From the NCBI RefSeq assembly GCF_000315625.1, contig NW_005434580.1:174036-238035 (forward strand): a DNA stretch of 64,000 nucleotides. Reading direction: 5' to 3'. The notes under the pieces are model-generated. The model saw nothing but the letters and a program-made list of their open reading frames with translations. It was not told where the DNA came from and made no database searches. The translations under genes were made by a program, and so were the position numbers. The stretch is from Guillardia theta CCMP2712 (Eukaryota; Cryptophyceae; Pyrenomonadales; Geminigeraceae). This document shows, one piece after another, positions 29,052 through 38,881 of the stretch. The first letter of the stretch is position 1, and each line of letters begins with the position of its first letter.

Positions 29052-31994
29052 TTATACGCTATTTATTTTATTTTCTAATTCTTGTATTCTATTCAATGCG
29101 CTTGTCAATTGCCTTGATAATTCTTGTATAGCTGATATGCCATAACTATAAATGATATCCTTTCTCAACATATGAAAATCACTCACCTTTTTACCCATAA
29201 CGATTAATGTTTTTGTGTCTGCCGGAAATGTCTTATTAACTCTGTAATTATAAGAATCAATAACTTCTAATATTTCAAGCTCTTCATTTTGAACATCTAA
29301 AATATCGCCCACTTCATATGGTGCTTCTAGTGATAATTTTAATATGTCGCCGTTTATTGTTGCTTTATCATCCTTAATAGGCAATGTATCGCTTATAACC
29401 TGAACCGCTTCAGGTATGACCTCCTTAACCTCTTGAGCAATAAAACCAACTACTTTATCTTTATTTCTATTGTCTCTGTAGTCATATTTTTTTGGTTTCA
29501 ATTTATTTATTACATCCAAACAATATGAGTCATTTAAATCTTCTATATTCTTTTTAATCCTTATGTCTGAATTATTAAATAGTCCATTGTAATAATATGT
29601 CGCAGAGTATAGATGTATCGTTCCCTCTATACCATCGACTTTAATCCTCCAATCATAGGTTTGAACCTCTCTGTTATTATCGCCGGTATTATCCAAACAA
29701 ATCATAAAATCATGTCTTGACCAACTTCCGCGAGCTTGTAAATATATCATAGATTTATAAGGATTTGTTACATTAAATGGAGTTCCAAAATAAATAGCTC
29801 TAGATGTGTGTTCATCACCAGAGCGCATATACCAATTATTCGTTGAAAAAATATAACCATTGACTGTAAAATTAGTAGATGAACCTCCGCAATTTGCTGC
29901 ATAATCAGCATGTGCGCAGCTCAACTTATTCCATTCTGTAAAGTTTCCACCCTCTCTATATCTAACACATAAATAAGGAGATGGCTTATTTCTCGCTATA
30001 GCAAACTGAGCACCATAAGAGGTCCAAGGATAATCAGCACCTAATCCAATATTCCAAGTATAATATTGAGTGGCGCTATCGACATTGGGTCCGTTTGTTG
30101 TATTCTGTATAAACCACGAACCGAAATTAGGTATATCGTTAAAATCTGTATAGGTTCCGTGGTTGTTCCCCATATTGTTAAACAATCTATGCGCGCCTGT
30201 CCCTGTTATGCTCCCTGTAACATCTAGATTTGCGGTGACCGTGAATGTTCCAGAAGGAATAGATATCCCGCCCGCTGTTGTGGCATGATTTGCGGTTCCT
30301 GATGTTGTAGCATAATTTGCGCTTCCTGCTGTATCAGCATATGATGCTGAAAACCTCTTCCAAGACTGCCATGAGTTATTCCATTTATACCTAAAATTTA
30401 TGTATGTGTTATCAAAAGTCCCGCCATTGCTTATTCCCGCACCAATTGCTATTTGTAAAGCATATGATAAGTCACCATTATAATTATAACCGCTGCCTAT
30501 GTTCAAAGCATAAAATTCTGTTTGGCCTGTATTATTAGGGGGCACATTCACAGGTTGATTACCAGAGCCACCAATTAAATAATAACAACCGAAATTAGGC
30601 AATCCGTTAAAATCTCTATAGTCGGTTATTGAAGCTCTCACACCGCTATTATTGAATAAATAAAAGTTTGGATTAGACACCAGAGCCGGCTTATTTGTTA
30701 AATCATTGTAAGAACCACTAAAAGGGGTAAACATGACATTATTGATATATATCGTTCCCGTAAATTTGATATTATTAGCATCTAAATATACTCTGCTTGT
30801 TGCTGTTGGTGATATCAAAAGATTATTTTCATATTGTGTGCCTGTATCTTGCTTTCTACCAATGGCAAAATCACCCGTTGCGTTGATTGCTATCAAATGC
30901 TGCCACCCGAAAGCTGTCCCGTTGATATTCTTATTTAAAAATATATATCCTTGTGTCGTGCTTCCGCCTTGTGTAACATCGCCAAGTATAAGATAAGGAT
31001 GTTTTAGGATTGTGAAATTATCCGTGCCGTCATTGTAAATTGAAAAATAAGCATCTGGAACAAATGACAATTCGCCAGCAGCTGAAACGCTAAAATCTGA
31101 TGATACACTTGATATATAATTAGTATTGTTTCCAAAAGTTTGAACCTTTTGATATCTTATTATCACAACTCCAGACCCTCCAGCTCCTCCGGCTATTGAC
31201 CCATTACTACTGTATGACCCGCCACCTCCTCCACCTGTTCCGCTTTGTCCTGCCTGAGCTGTGCCACTATTGAGAGTTGTGCCACTCGCATTTCCTCCTC
31301 CTCCAAGACCTCCATTATTGCTGCTATTTCCTCCACCACCTCCACCACCATAATATACTAGCGTTCCTGTTATATCAACTTGACGACCATTTCCACCCTG
31401 TCCATTTGAAGCATTTGCTCCAGCACCACCACCAGCACCTCCTCGATTGAGGCCACCACTTACATAAAAACCAACGCCATTATTACCACCGGCAACATAT
31501 GATGAACCATTCCAAAAAGTATTGCCTTGAGTAGCTGTGCCGCCTGATGTGCTATTAAAAGCAGCACCTCCTCCAGAGCCTCCAGACCCACCACTTGAAC
31601 CATTGGAACCACCGCCACCAAATCCTCCTCCTTTGCCCACTAAGCTTATAGAATCAAAAGAAAGAGCGGAGTTATTTATATCTGTTATTTTACTGTCATT
31701 GCCATTTCTATTCGCTGCTCCTCCATTTCCTACATAAATATAATAGGTACCAGCTGATATTGTCTTATTGACCATATACAGCACACCACCAGCACCGCCA
31801 CCGCCTGCCTCATATCCAGCTCCTCCAGTTGCTGCTGTTCCACCACCGCCACCCCCACCAACGATGAGGATATCGCAGGTTGTGGAATACTGAACATCTA
31901 GGCTATAGGTTGTATTGTCACCTGAACCTCCATAAGTAAAAAGTAAGTATCCTGTTGTTTCATCTATATCGATATTGGCAATTGTGCTAGTCAT
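29052..31994 (-). CDS. Glycine-rich fibre with C-terminal peptidase-S74 chaperone
   Basis: A 980-residue protein from the ATG at 31994 (MTSTIANIDIDETTG). An in-frame ATG at 32024 would start inside the long repeat and is less likely. Residues ~45-285 are extremely Gly-rich (GGGGGG, GSSGGSGGSGG). Two pyocin-knob-like repeats follow (~450-575 and ~625-715; NGLPNFGCYYL / NDIPNFGSWFI, then YALNIG / YTWNIG and SYALQIAIG / SYGAQFAIA, then WKRF / WNKL). The C-terminal domain (~805-980) has SDIRIKKNIEDL, LKPKKYDYR and VGFIAQEVKEVIPEAV, the intramolecular chaperone/auto-protease of phage and viral fibres. The Ser and Lys of cleavage would be within SDIRIKK. It is a receptor-binding fibre, trimeric by analogy. 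Its promoter must lie in the second long repeat. Confidence 0.85.
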   Translation of the reverse strand: MTSTIANIDIDETTGYLLFTYGGSGDNTTYSLDVQYSTTCDILIVGGGGGGGTAATGGAGYEAGGGGAGGVLYMVNKTISAGTYYIYVGNGGAANRNGNDSKITDINNSALSFDSISLVGKGGGFGGGGSNGSSGGSGGSGGGAAFNSTSGGTATQGNTFWNGSSYVAGGNNGVGFYVSGGLNRGGAGGGAGANASNGQGGNGRQVDITGTLVYYGGGGGGGNSSNNGGLGGGGNASGTTLNSGTAQAGQSGTGGGGGGSYSSNGSIAGGAGGSGVVIIRYQKVQTFGNNTNYISSVSSDFSVSAAGELSFVPDAYFSIYNDGTDNFTILKHPYLILGDVTQGGSTTQGYIFLNKNINGTAFGWQHLIAINATGDFAIGRKQDTGTQYENNLLISPTATSRVYLDANNIKFTGTIYINNVMFTPFSGSYNDLTNKPALVSNPNFYLFNNSGVRASITDYRDFNGLPNFGCYYLIGGSGNQPVNVPPNNTGQTEFYALNIGSGYNYNGDLSYALQIAIGAGISNGGTFDNTYINFRYKWNNSWQSWKRFSASYADTAGSANYATTSGTANHATTAGGISIPSGTFTVTANLDVTGSITGTGAHRLFNNMGNNHGTYTDFNDIPNFGSWFIQNTTNGPNVDSATQYYTWNIGLGADYPWTSYGAQFAIARNKPSPYLCVRYREGGNFTEWNKLSCAHADYAANCGGSSTNFTVNGYIFSTNNWYMRSGDEHTSRAIYFGTPFNVTNPYKSMIYLQARGSWSRHDFMICLDNTGDNNREVQTYDWRIKVDGIEGTIHLYSATYYYNGLFNNSDIRIKKNIEDLNDSYCLDVINKLKPKKYDYRDNRNKDKVVGFIAQEVKEVIPEAVQVISDTLPIKDDKATINGDILKLSLEAPYEVGDILDVQNEELEILEVIDSYNYRVNKTFPADTKTLIVMGKKVSDFHMLRKDIIYSYGISAIQELSRQLTSALNRIQELENKINSV

Positions 31995-32007
31995 CGGGTT
32001 AATATAT

Positions 32008-32816
32008 CTAGCAAGTAAATACATTGGAAACGTGAGGAGACAAACTTTTATAAATCAATTTAAAATTTCAATGATTTTTACGAACACCCAAAAAATTCAT
32101 TTATTTCTCTTTATTTTCCCTACCGAATCCCTATTATATTTTATTCAATTGAAATAATAGCTGCGCATTGGTGCGGATTATCACACAAAATAACCAAAAA
32201 CAAACGAGCGCACACACGGAGTGTGCCAGAGCAAACATAATATCAATGAAAATTATGAATCCTTCAAGGATCATATAAGTAATAAAAAAATCTATGTGGG
32301 GTGATGGGGTAAAATATTAAACACGTTGTTTTGCAAACCCCCCTAAGTAACAAAATAATCTATCCCCGCCGCCACCCTCCGCCCCCTCCGCCTCTACCCC
32401 CCGCCTATTTCACATAACGGCTTAATTTTTCTTTTCTTTATTTTTTCCGCTCTATTACATGCGTAGTTTATTTGGCGGGGGGGACGGGGGGGAAAACTCC
32501 ATTTTTCCATGGGAGTATATATATATTGCCACATGCCGGATGGTCTAAATATATTTATCCTCAAAATCACGATTTTACCCCCCGCCCCCCCCGCCTTACG
32601 TCTATTTAACCTACGTTTACCATTCTTTTCACACTCCACCACAGCCAAAACATGGCGGAGGGACCCACCCGCCTACCTCCCCGCCTACCCCCCGCCCCCC
32701 CCCGCCTACCTCCGCCTACCTCCGCTCCTCCTTTTATTAAAACCCCTTTATCATTATCATTACCATTATTATACTAAATTATATTCTTTATTTTTATCTA
32801 TCTTTCTTTATTATAA
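32008..32816 (+). repeat. Long direct repeat, copy 2 (internal, bidirectional promoter region)
   Basis: This matches 12753-13566 in the same orientation from CTAGCAAGTAAATACATTGG through to TTTATTATAA before an ATG. Differences include small substitutions (TTTTCCCTACC versus TTTTCCTTACC), ATATCAATGAAAATT in place of ATAACCAAACTAATT, absence of the short insert near 13050, and a replaced block at about 32480-32570. It lies between two divergent fibre genes: the S74 fibre starts 14 bases left of it, and the 1,994-residue fibre starts at its right end. It therefore carries promoters for both. C-runs and G-runs are kept. Confidence 0.9.
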
Positions 32817-35800
32817 ATGTCATGTCGGAACAATGACCGGCAGCCCTATCAATTTATTGGCAGCACAAACAGGACAACTTTACAACCTGAAATCAATCAA
32901 ATTAATGCCGATATCAATGCCCTTTATTCTAATGTCGATGTGCTCAATGATGAGACAAATTTATTATTTAATCGATATGAGACGATCGAAGCGCTTGCAA
33001 TTGATACATCCAATAACCTAATATCAACATCTAATCAATTATATGAAGGTATCGAAGACAATTCAAATGAGATCAATTTTATTCTCCGCCGCATTAATGA
33101 CCTTTCACAGACCGAAGAAACAGTCATCATGAACCAAATGAGAATGTTGATCTATTTGAAATATGATCTTGATCTTGAAAAATCAACAATTAAATTCGCT
33201 TTGGAAAATGGAAGCTTGATATCTATTCAATACATCAAAAATAAATTAGATGAATTAGCAGGAGCTGACCAAGCCGAGGATGCAGAGGATGCAGCAACAG
33301 ACGCAGCACAGGCAGGGGCCGATGCTGTCAATGCAGGCGGCGGATTTGCTGGCTCTGTTGTTTCGGCCGTTGCTGGTGGTATTTTTGGAGCACTTGGGGG
33401 CTCTGCCCTCGCTATTCCGTCCATGATAGAGGCGGCAGCTACTAGGGAAGCAGTTATTGCTTTGATGCGATATCTTCAAGATATAGATGATCAATTGAAA
33501 GTTCAAGATGATGTCATTAAGGTTTATTCAAGAGACCTTATAGATGGTGAAAATTTAGGCTTTGGATCTAATCTGAATTTTATATATGATTTAGAAATTG
33601 TGACATTGCCTAATGGCTGCAATGTCAATAAATGGACAACTCGACTTTTAGGCGAACAGATCTTAACATTAGGCGAAGAATTGACAGAAGCCGAATTAAA
33701 TCAATATGTATTTGGTAGCAATTATGAACTACAAACATTAAAAGAACATAAAAATGTTTTCAAAGGCAAGACATTATTTATTGATGATATTATTGCGCCT
33801 AATATCTATACCAAAAGCGAGACAGATAATGAGATATCAAACACTTCAAACATATTATTTGATGTCATAAGAACAGAATCAAACATATTATTTGACGCTT
33901 TGCTTGACTGCGTCAACTTAATAAAAACAGAGTCAAACATATTATTTGAATATATACAAGATGATGTCAAAAACACTTATGATAAAATTGTTTCTAGTCC
34001 ATGGACAAGCAATATATCTTCAATATCTATTAATTACAATGGCAAGGTTGGCATTGGAAACGCCGAGCCTATGGGCCCGCTTCACATTGGAAATCCAAAT
34101 GTGTTTAGCGATGGTCATCTTATCCTAAGCTATGGAACCGGAGGATATGGAACAAATTTCCGGATTGGCTATAACTTTTTAGATAATTATTTAATGATGG
34201 GAGATTTTACAAGTGATTCTTGGAAAGGTCAAATAAAGATAAACCCTGATGCCTATGATGGCGCTTTTGTCATTGAAAACGACGGTTCAATTCTGCTCGG
34301 TTACAAAACGGCAATACTACCCACAGGAAGAAAACTTAAATTAAATTCTGCTGGAAATTTTGACGATGGGGTTGAGATTGTCGGAAATCTCACGGTAACA
34401 GGTGAGATTGTGGGGTTGCAAGATATCATAAATAATACATCCAATATTCTATATGAAATCATACGCGATGAATCAAACATATTAAATAATACAATATATT
34501 CAGAGTCAAATATATTATATCATTATCAAAAAACAGATTTTAATCTGTTATATGATACGATATATTCAGAATCTAATATATTATATAATTATCTGAAAGA
34601 AGATTATGATATATTACATGATAAGATATATTCAGAATCTAATATATTATATAATCATTTGAAAACTGATTCAAACCTATTAAACAATCATATATATACA
34701 GAGTCAAACATTCTTTATCATGTGATCAACAATGAAATAAAAAACTCAGTGAATACAAATAATTTAACAGTCAATAATTCTTTAACGTTCTCGGATAAGT
34801 TAGCTTTGAACAACAATAATTTAAACATAACATATCCCCTTTCATTATCACCAGTCAAAGGAGATGTGTATATTGGGCCTAGCAGTTTGACAATAAGAAA
34901 CTTATTGAATACATCTTATAATAACATTGAATTTACCGGAACGGTCGAAGATACATATAAACTTAACATATCAACATACAGACTTAATTTTCAAAGCAAT
35001 CAAAATTTAATAGTCAATGACCTTTTATTTTCTCAATATATAAACCTTTCTTTTTGGTGGAGATTTGACAACACGAACGAGGCAAGAAACAACGGAACAC
35101 AAGAATATAGACTTTTTCAAATCAAATATGAAAATAAGAATGGCAACGATGATTTTTATGATGGGACTGAATTTTACTGGATTATTTCAGATGATGATTC
35201 TTTACCTGATAAATTTTTGGGGCTGCGGGTCAAGATTGTATATATAAATAATTTACAACAAAGGGTTGAGAATTTGAGGTCCGTCATCATTAACAATAAT
35301 TTTGCGAATGATAAAACATTGTTTTACGATTGGAATCATTACGCTTTCAGCATATCCAAAGATATATTTAAGGTTTATCTAAATGGTGCTTTGGTGGCAA
35401 TGGATATCACGCCACCGACTGCGAACTGGTATCAACTACATCCAATTCAAATTTATAATTATAACATTAGAAACTACATCCTAAAAGATGGGAGATATTC
35501 AGCTAATAGGGGAATATGTAATATTGTTATGAATGCCACAAATGGCATATGGTCTGATGATGATGTTTATAAATTATATAATGGTGATGTCAATAACATG
35601 AAAACAAAGATAACGGGAGGGCTACAATTAGATCATTTGATATGTAATAATATATTATATGGTGGTGCCTCCCTAAATTTGAATAATCAAACAGTCAGCA
35701 CAGAACAAAGCCTATCAACAAATAATAATATACGACGGAGCTTAACCATTAACAATGAACCAGCCAAGACAGACATCAAAGATTTATTTGATTCAGCAGA

Positions 35801-38800
35801 TAGACAAGGAATACTAAAGATATATTTTGATGAAGCACAACAAAGATATGTTTCTACAATTGAAACGTTTCAGCTAAATTTTAAGAACACAAAAGACGGG
35901 GATGTTACCATAACTCTAAATAATTATAATAGTCAAGATATAACACTAAAAGATGGAATTCAAGGCCCTCAAGGCCCGCAAGGCCCGCAAGGAAGCACCG
36001 GACCACAGGGAAGCACCGGACCACAGGGAAGCACCGGACCACAGGGAAGCACCGGACCAAAGGGTGATAGGGGCACGAACGCCGGTCAAATCATATTTAA
36101 AAATTATGATGGAACGGTTGAATTAGCAAAAATCGGCGATTCTAATGTTTCAAGTGCCTCAATCAATATTCCAAAAGGAACAAATGCCGGAGAGTTGAAA
36201 TTTTATAATGCTGATGGGACTGAATTAATAGGAAAAATTGGAGATGCCAATGTTTCGAGTGCTTCAATTAATCTGCCAGCAGTTGGCCCAAGGGGTTACG
36301 CCGGTGTGAATGCTGGACAGCTTAAATTTTATAATTCAGATGGCTCGACATTATTAGGTCAAATCGGAGATTCTAATGTATCATCTCAATCAATAAATTT
36401 ATATAGTGCCGGTGTGAATGCTGGAGAGCTCAAATTTTATAATTCAGATGGCAGTTTATTATTAGGTAAAATCGGAGACCCTAACGTTTCAACTGCTAAT
36501 ATAAATATACCAGCAGGAGAACAAGGCCCTCAAGGCATTCAAGGCATTCAAGGCGTTCAAGGAATTCAAGGAATTCAAGGCGCAACAGGACCAGCCGGCA
36601 CAAACTGCCCCGAGATTGTTTTATTAGACAGTCAAAATCATGAGCTTGTGAGATTTGGTGATTCAAGCGTTTCAACTCAAACTGTCATACTTCCAAAGCT
36701 ATATGACGATACAGACACAAGCAATTATCTATACACAAATGAATATATACAACGTCATGAGCTAGAAGATACAAGCAATCTATTATATGAAGATATAGAG
36801 CTATATAAATTTAAACCTATTGATTATCTTGTCAATGATGGAGGAGATATCTTCTTGTTCGATGAATACACAAACAAAACTTACAATACAACAAATTCAG
36901 AACTTCAATTGACTAATTCAAATAAGTCTGTATCTCTAATATTTGAGGATAAGCAATATGATAATGTCTTGATTACTCCTGAACTTTATAACTTTCAGTA
37001 CTCGGCCGCAGGCACAAGTACACTAACACCTACAATATCATATACAGGGCCTACGCCTGAGATAGCTTGGTATAAATTTAACGATGATTTAATAAATGAT
37101 ATAGATTCAATAACAACCATAACAATAACAAATGGGGCTTATTCGTTCTCATCAATTACTAATAAACAAGGTAAGAGCTTATCACTAGATAGTAAAAATA
37201 TAGATGGTTTATCTTGGACACGGTGGAACAACGGATATGCTGTATATTCTGGCACTGTTAATTCAACTGGAACAGACACAAATATATCAAATGATTTCAA
37301 TGTTACAGCTGAAGAAAATTTTGCAGTTGAATATGTAGGATATTTTTATACAAATTCCTACTCGGGAACTTTCACATTTTACACATCAAGTGATGATGAA
37401 AGCTACCTATGGATTACATCCGGAGGTACAGAGACAATGGTAGTAAATAATAGTGGAAAGCATGCGACACAAGAAAGAAGCGGCACAATTACTCTAAATT
37501 CTTATACATATTATCCTATACGTGTTCGTTTCAGTGAGGCAACAGGCGGCAATTCAATTACCGTCAATTTTGCCGCTTCTGGATTGACAAAGACAACAAA
37601 CGGAAGCGGATTTTATTATAACAGAATAAACACAAATGTTTCAATACCAGACATCATATATAATGGGTTTCTTACTTTCGCTTTTTGGTTGTATGCTAGG
37701 AGTTCTAACAATGAAACAATAATTAATTTAAGCGATGGTATAAATAACATAAAATTATATATAATTTCTGGTGTAGTATCTATAAGCATAAATGGCGTTA
37801 ATGATACAGCAACAGGTCAATCGATTGATTTAAATACATGGACACATTATAGCTTGACAATTGGAAATTCAATAAATCTATACAAAAATGGGAATAAATA
37901 CACGTCTTCACTCACTAAACCGACCAACACAACATTTAACAAAAATAAATTAGGGTTAAATTCTGATGATTCAGGTTATACATTATTAGCAAATTATCAA
38001 GATTTAAGATTTTACAATAGAGAGCTTTTAGAAATCGATGTTAATTTGATAATTGGATATTCAGGACAAAGAGCCTTAACAGTTCAGAACTTTGCTAAGC
38101 CTTACACCAACGCGCAAATCGATGATAAGATTGATAATATTGTTATCCCAGCTGGCTATAGTGATACAGATGTACAAGCATATCTAACAGCCAATGATTA
38201 TGTCACATTATCAGACATACCAGCTGGATATTCTGACACTGACACACAAGCATATTTAACTACAAATAATTATTTAACAAGTGGAACACAATTTATAAGA
38301 AGCGTTACAGGCAATCAATTAGCTTTATCTTTTACACCTTTTACATCAGCAAGTCAATATATACAATCGGTTAATTCATCTTACTTTAGCGTTACAGGCA
38401 ATCAATTAAGTCTAAGCTTCACACCTTTAATATCATCAAGTCAATATATACAGTCGGTCAATTCCTCATTTACTGTTACAGGCAATCAATTGAGCTTATC
38501 ATTTACACCATTTACATCAGCAAATCAATTTATCCAATCTGTCAATTCTTCTTTTACTGTTACAGGTAACCAATTAGCTTTATCATTTACACCATTTACA
38601 AGCTCAGACCAATTTATAAAATCTGTCAATACAAATAATTTATCGGTAAACGCTAGCGGTCAGCTGGATATAATAGCTGTTCCATCAAATTTTATAAGTT
38701 CAGTGTCAAACGATTTCAATGTATCTTCTGGATTATTAAGCCTAGCTAATAGCTATGTCCTTCAAAGCACTTTTAATGAACTTTTTGGTAGATTGACATG

Positions 38801-38801
38801 A
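32817..38801 (+). CDS. Giant fibre: coiled-coil, LamG-like, collagen and PA14-like domains
   Basis: A 1,994-residue protein. In order: helical N-terminus with ESNIL-type heptads (~1-150); Ala/Gly-rich hydrophobic stretch (~165-210, ASMIEAA-like); beta domain; repeated ESNILYxxxKxDxxLLxxxIYS units (~541-635); LamG-like domain (~725-915, [10 protein letters not shown]); collagen-like [16 protein letters not shown] (~1048-1085); four 37-residue [12 protein letters not shown] / KIGDxNVS repeats (~1090-1230); second collagen run [10 protein letters not shown] (~1232-1262); PA14-like domain (~1491-1592, [18 protein letters not shown]); second LamG-like domain (~1611-1748); five [13 protein letters not shown] repeats (~1828-1941). 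It is a likely trimeric adhesion fibre binding host glycans. The ATG follows the second long repeat. The gene ends exactly at the right edge of the element, so the C-terminus may be truncated by the junction. Confidence 0.85.
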   Translation: MSCRNNDRQPYQFIGSTNRTTLQPEINQINADINALYSNVDVLNDETNLLFNRYETIEALAIDTSNNLISTSNQLYEGIEDNSNEINFILRRINDLSQTEETVIMNQMRMLIYLKYDLDLEKSTIKFALENGSLISIQYIKNKLDELAGADQAEDAEDAATDAAQAGADAVNAGGGFAGSVVSAVAGGIFGALGGSALAIPSMIEAAATREAVIALMRYLQDIDDQLKVQDDVIKVYSRDLIDGENLGFGSNLNFIYDLEIVTLPNGCNVNKWTTRLLGEQILTLGEELTEAELNQYVFGSNYELQTLKEHKNVFKGKTLFIDDIIAPNIYTKSETDNEISNTSNILFDVIRTESNILFDALLDCVNLIKTESNILFEYIQDDVKNTYDKIVSSPWTSNISSISINYNGKVGIGNAEPMGPLHIGNPNVFSDGHLILSYGTGGYGTNFRIGYNFLDNYLMMGDFTSDSWKGQIKINPDAYDGAFVIENDGSILLGYKTAILPTGRKLKLNSAGNFDDGVEIVGNLTVTGEIVGLQDIINNTSNILYEIIRDESNILNNTIYSESNILYHYQKTDFNLLYDTIYSESNILYNYLKEDYDILHDKIYSESNILYNHLKTDSNLLNNHIYTESNILYHVINNEIKNSVNTNNLTVNNSLTFSDKLALNNNNLNITYPLSLSPVKGDVYIGPSSLTIRNLLNTSYNNIEFTGTVEDTYKLNISTYRLNFQSNQNLIVNDLLFSQYINLSFWWRFDNTNEARNNGTQEYRLFQIKYENKNGNDDFYDGTEFYWIISDDDSLPDKFLGLRVKIVYINNLQQRVENLRSVIINNNFANDKTLFYDWNHYAFSISKDIFKVYLNGALVAMDITPPTANWYQLHPIQIYNYNIRNYILKDGRYSANRGICNIVMNATNGIWSDDDVYKLYNGDVNNMKTKITGGLQLDHLICNNILYGGASLNLNNQTVSTEQSLSTNNNIRRSLTINNEPAKTDIKDLFDSADRQGILKIYFDEAQQRYVSTIETFQLNFKNTKDGDVTITLNNYNSQDITLKDGIQGPQGPQGPQGSTGPQGSTGPQGSTGPQGSTGPKGDRGTNAGQIIFKNYDGTVELAKIGDSNVSSASINIPKGTNAGELKFYNADGTELIGKIGDANVSSASINLPAVGPRGYAGVNAGQLKFYNSDGSTLLGQIGDSNVSSQSINLYSAGVNAGELKFYNSDGSLLLGKIGDPNVSTANINIPAGEQGPQGIQGIQGVQGIQGIQGATGPAGTNCPEIVLLDSQNHELVRFGDSSVSTQTVILPKLYDDTDTSNYLYTNEYIQRHELEDTSNLLYEDIELYKFKPIDYLVNDGGDIFLFDEYTNKTYNTTNSELQLTNSNKSVSLIFEDKQYDNVLITPELYNFQYSAAGTSTLTPTISYTGPTPEIAWYKFNDDLINDIDSITTITITNGAYSFSSITNKQGKSLSLDSKNIDGLSWTRWNNGYAVYSGTVNSTGTDTNISNDFNVTAEENFAVEYVGYFYTNSYSGTFTFYTSSDDESYLWITSGGTETMVVNNSGKHATQERSGTITLNSYTYYPIRVRFSEATGGNSITVNFAASGLTKTTNGSGFYYNRINTNVSIPDIIYNGFLTFAFWLYARSSNNETIINLSDGINNIKLYIISGVVSISINGVNDTATGQSIDLNTWTHYSLTIGNSINLYKNGNKYTSSLTKPTNTTFNKNKLGLNSDDSGYTLLANYQDLRFYNRELLEIDVNLIIGYSGQRALTVQNFAKPYTNAQIDDKIDNIVIPAGYSDTDVQAYLTANDYVTLSDIPAGYSDTDTQAYLTTNNYLTSGTQFIRSVTGNQLALSFTPFTSASQYIQSVNSSYFSVTGNQLSLSFTPLISSSQYIQSVNSSFTVTGNQLSLSFTPFTSANQFIQSVNSSFTVTGNQLALSFTPFTSSDQFIKSVNTNNLSVNASGQLDIIAVPSNFISSVSNDFNVSSGLLSLANSYVLQSTFNELFGRLT

Positions 38802-38881
38802 CAGGAATGACGGAGGTAATCAGTCATTCTCTTCATTCATTCTCAGATGCTCACGAGCTTCTTAATCCGATCATCATGACT
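38802..38881. other. Right junction between element and host gene
   Basis: Eighty bases separate the stop of the giant viral fibre from the stop of the convergent host PA14 gene. No copy of the left-end repeat, in either orientation, is present. ACAGG occurs near both edges (12740 and 38804), but it is too short and too badly placed to call a target-site duplication. Confidence 0.5.

Larger units (their letters stand above)
12753..38801. mobile_element. Integrated Polinton-like virus (PLV) element, 26 kb
   Basis: The base composition changes abruptly from GC-rich, intron-bearing host DNA to AT-rich, intronless, closely spaced genes. The set is diagnostic: double-jelly-roll capsid proteins, an A32-like packaging ATPase, a primase-polymerase fused to an SF3 helicase, a tyrosine recombinase, a GIY-YIG nuclease, glutaredoxin and large fibres. 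There is no protein-primed DNA polymerase B and no retrovirus-like integrase, so this is a Polinton-like virus rather than a classical Polinton/Maverick. The left edge is where the long repeat begins. The right edge is placed at the stop of the giant fibre gene, beyond which host composition and a host gene resume. No inverted copy of the left end is present at the right end. Confidence 0.9.

Noticed and set aside
12753-32816. The two long repeats as ordinary terminal inverted repeats
   Set aside because: Both read in the same direction (CTAGCAAG first, TTATAA last), and no inverted copy is present at 38.8 kb.
12753-32816. LTR retrotransposon, suggested by direct repeats
   Set aside because: There is no reverse transcriptase, integrase or gag-like gene between the repeats; the content is that of a DNA virus.
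12753-38801. Classical Polinton/Maverick or virophage
   Set aside because: No protein-primed DNA polymerase B, no DDE integrase and no recognisable maturation protease. The capsid type and the primase-polymerase/SF3 helicase point to the PLV group.
12740-38809. ACAGG as target-site duplication of the element
   Set aside because: Five bases only, and several bases away from the repeat edge at the left side; chance match is likely.
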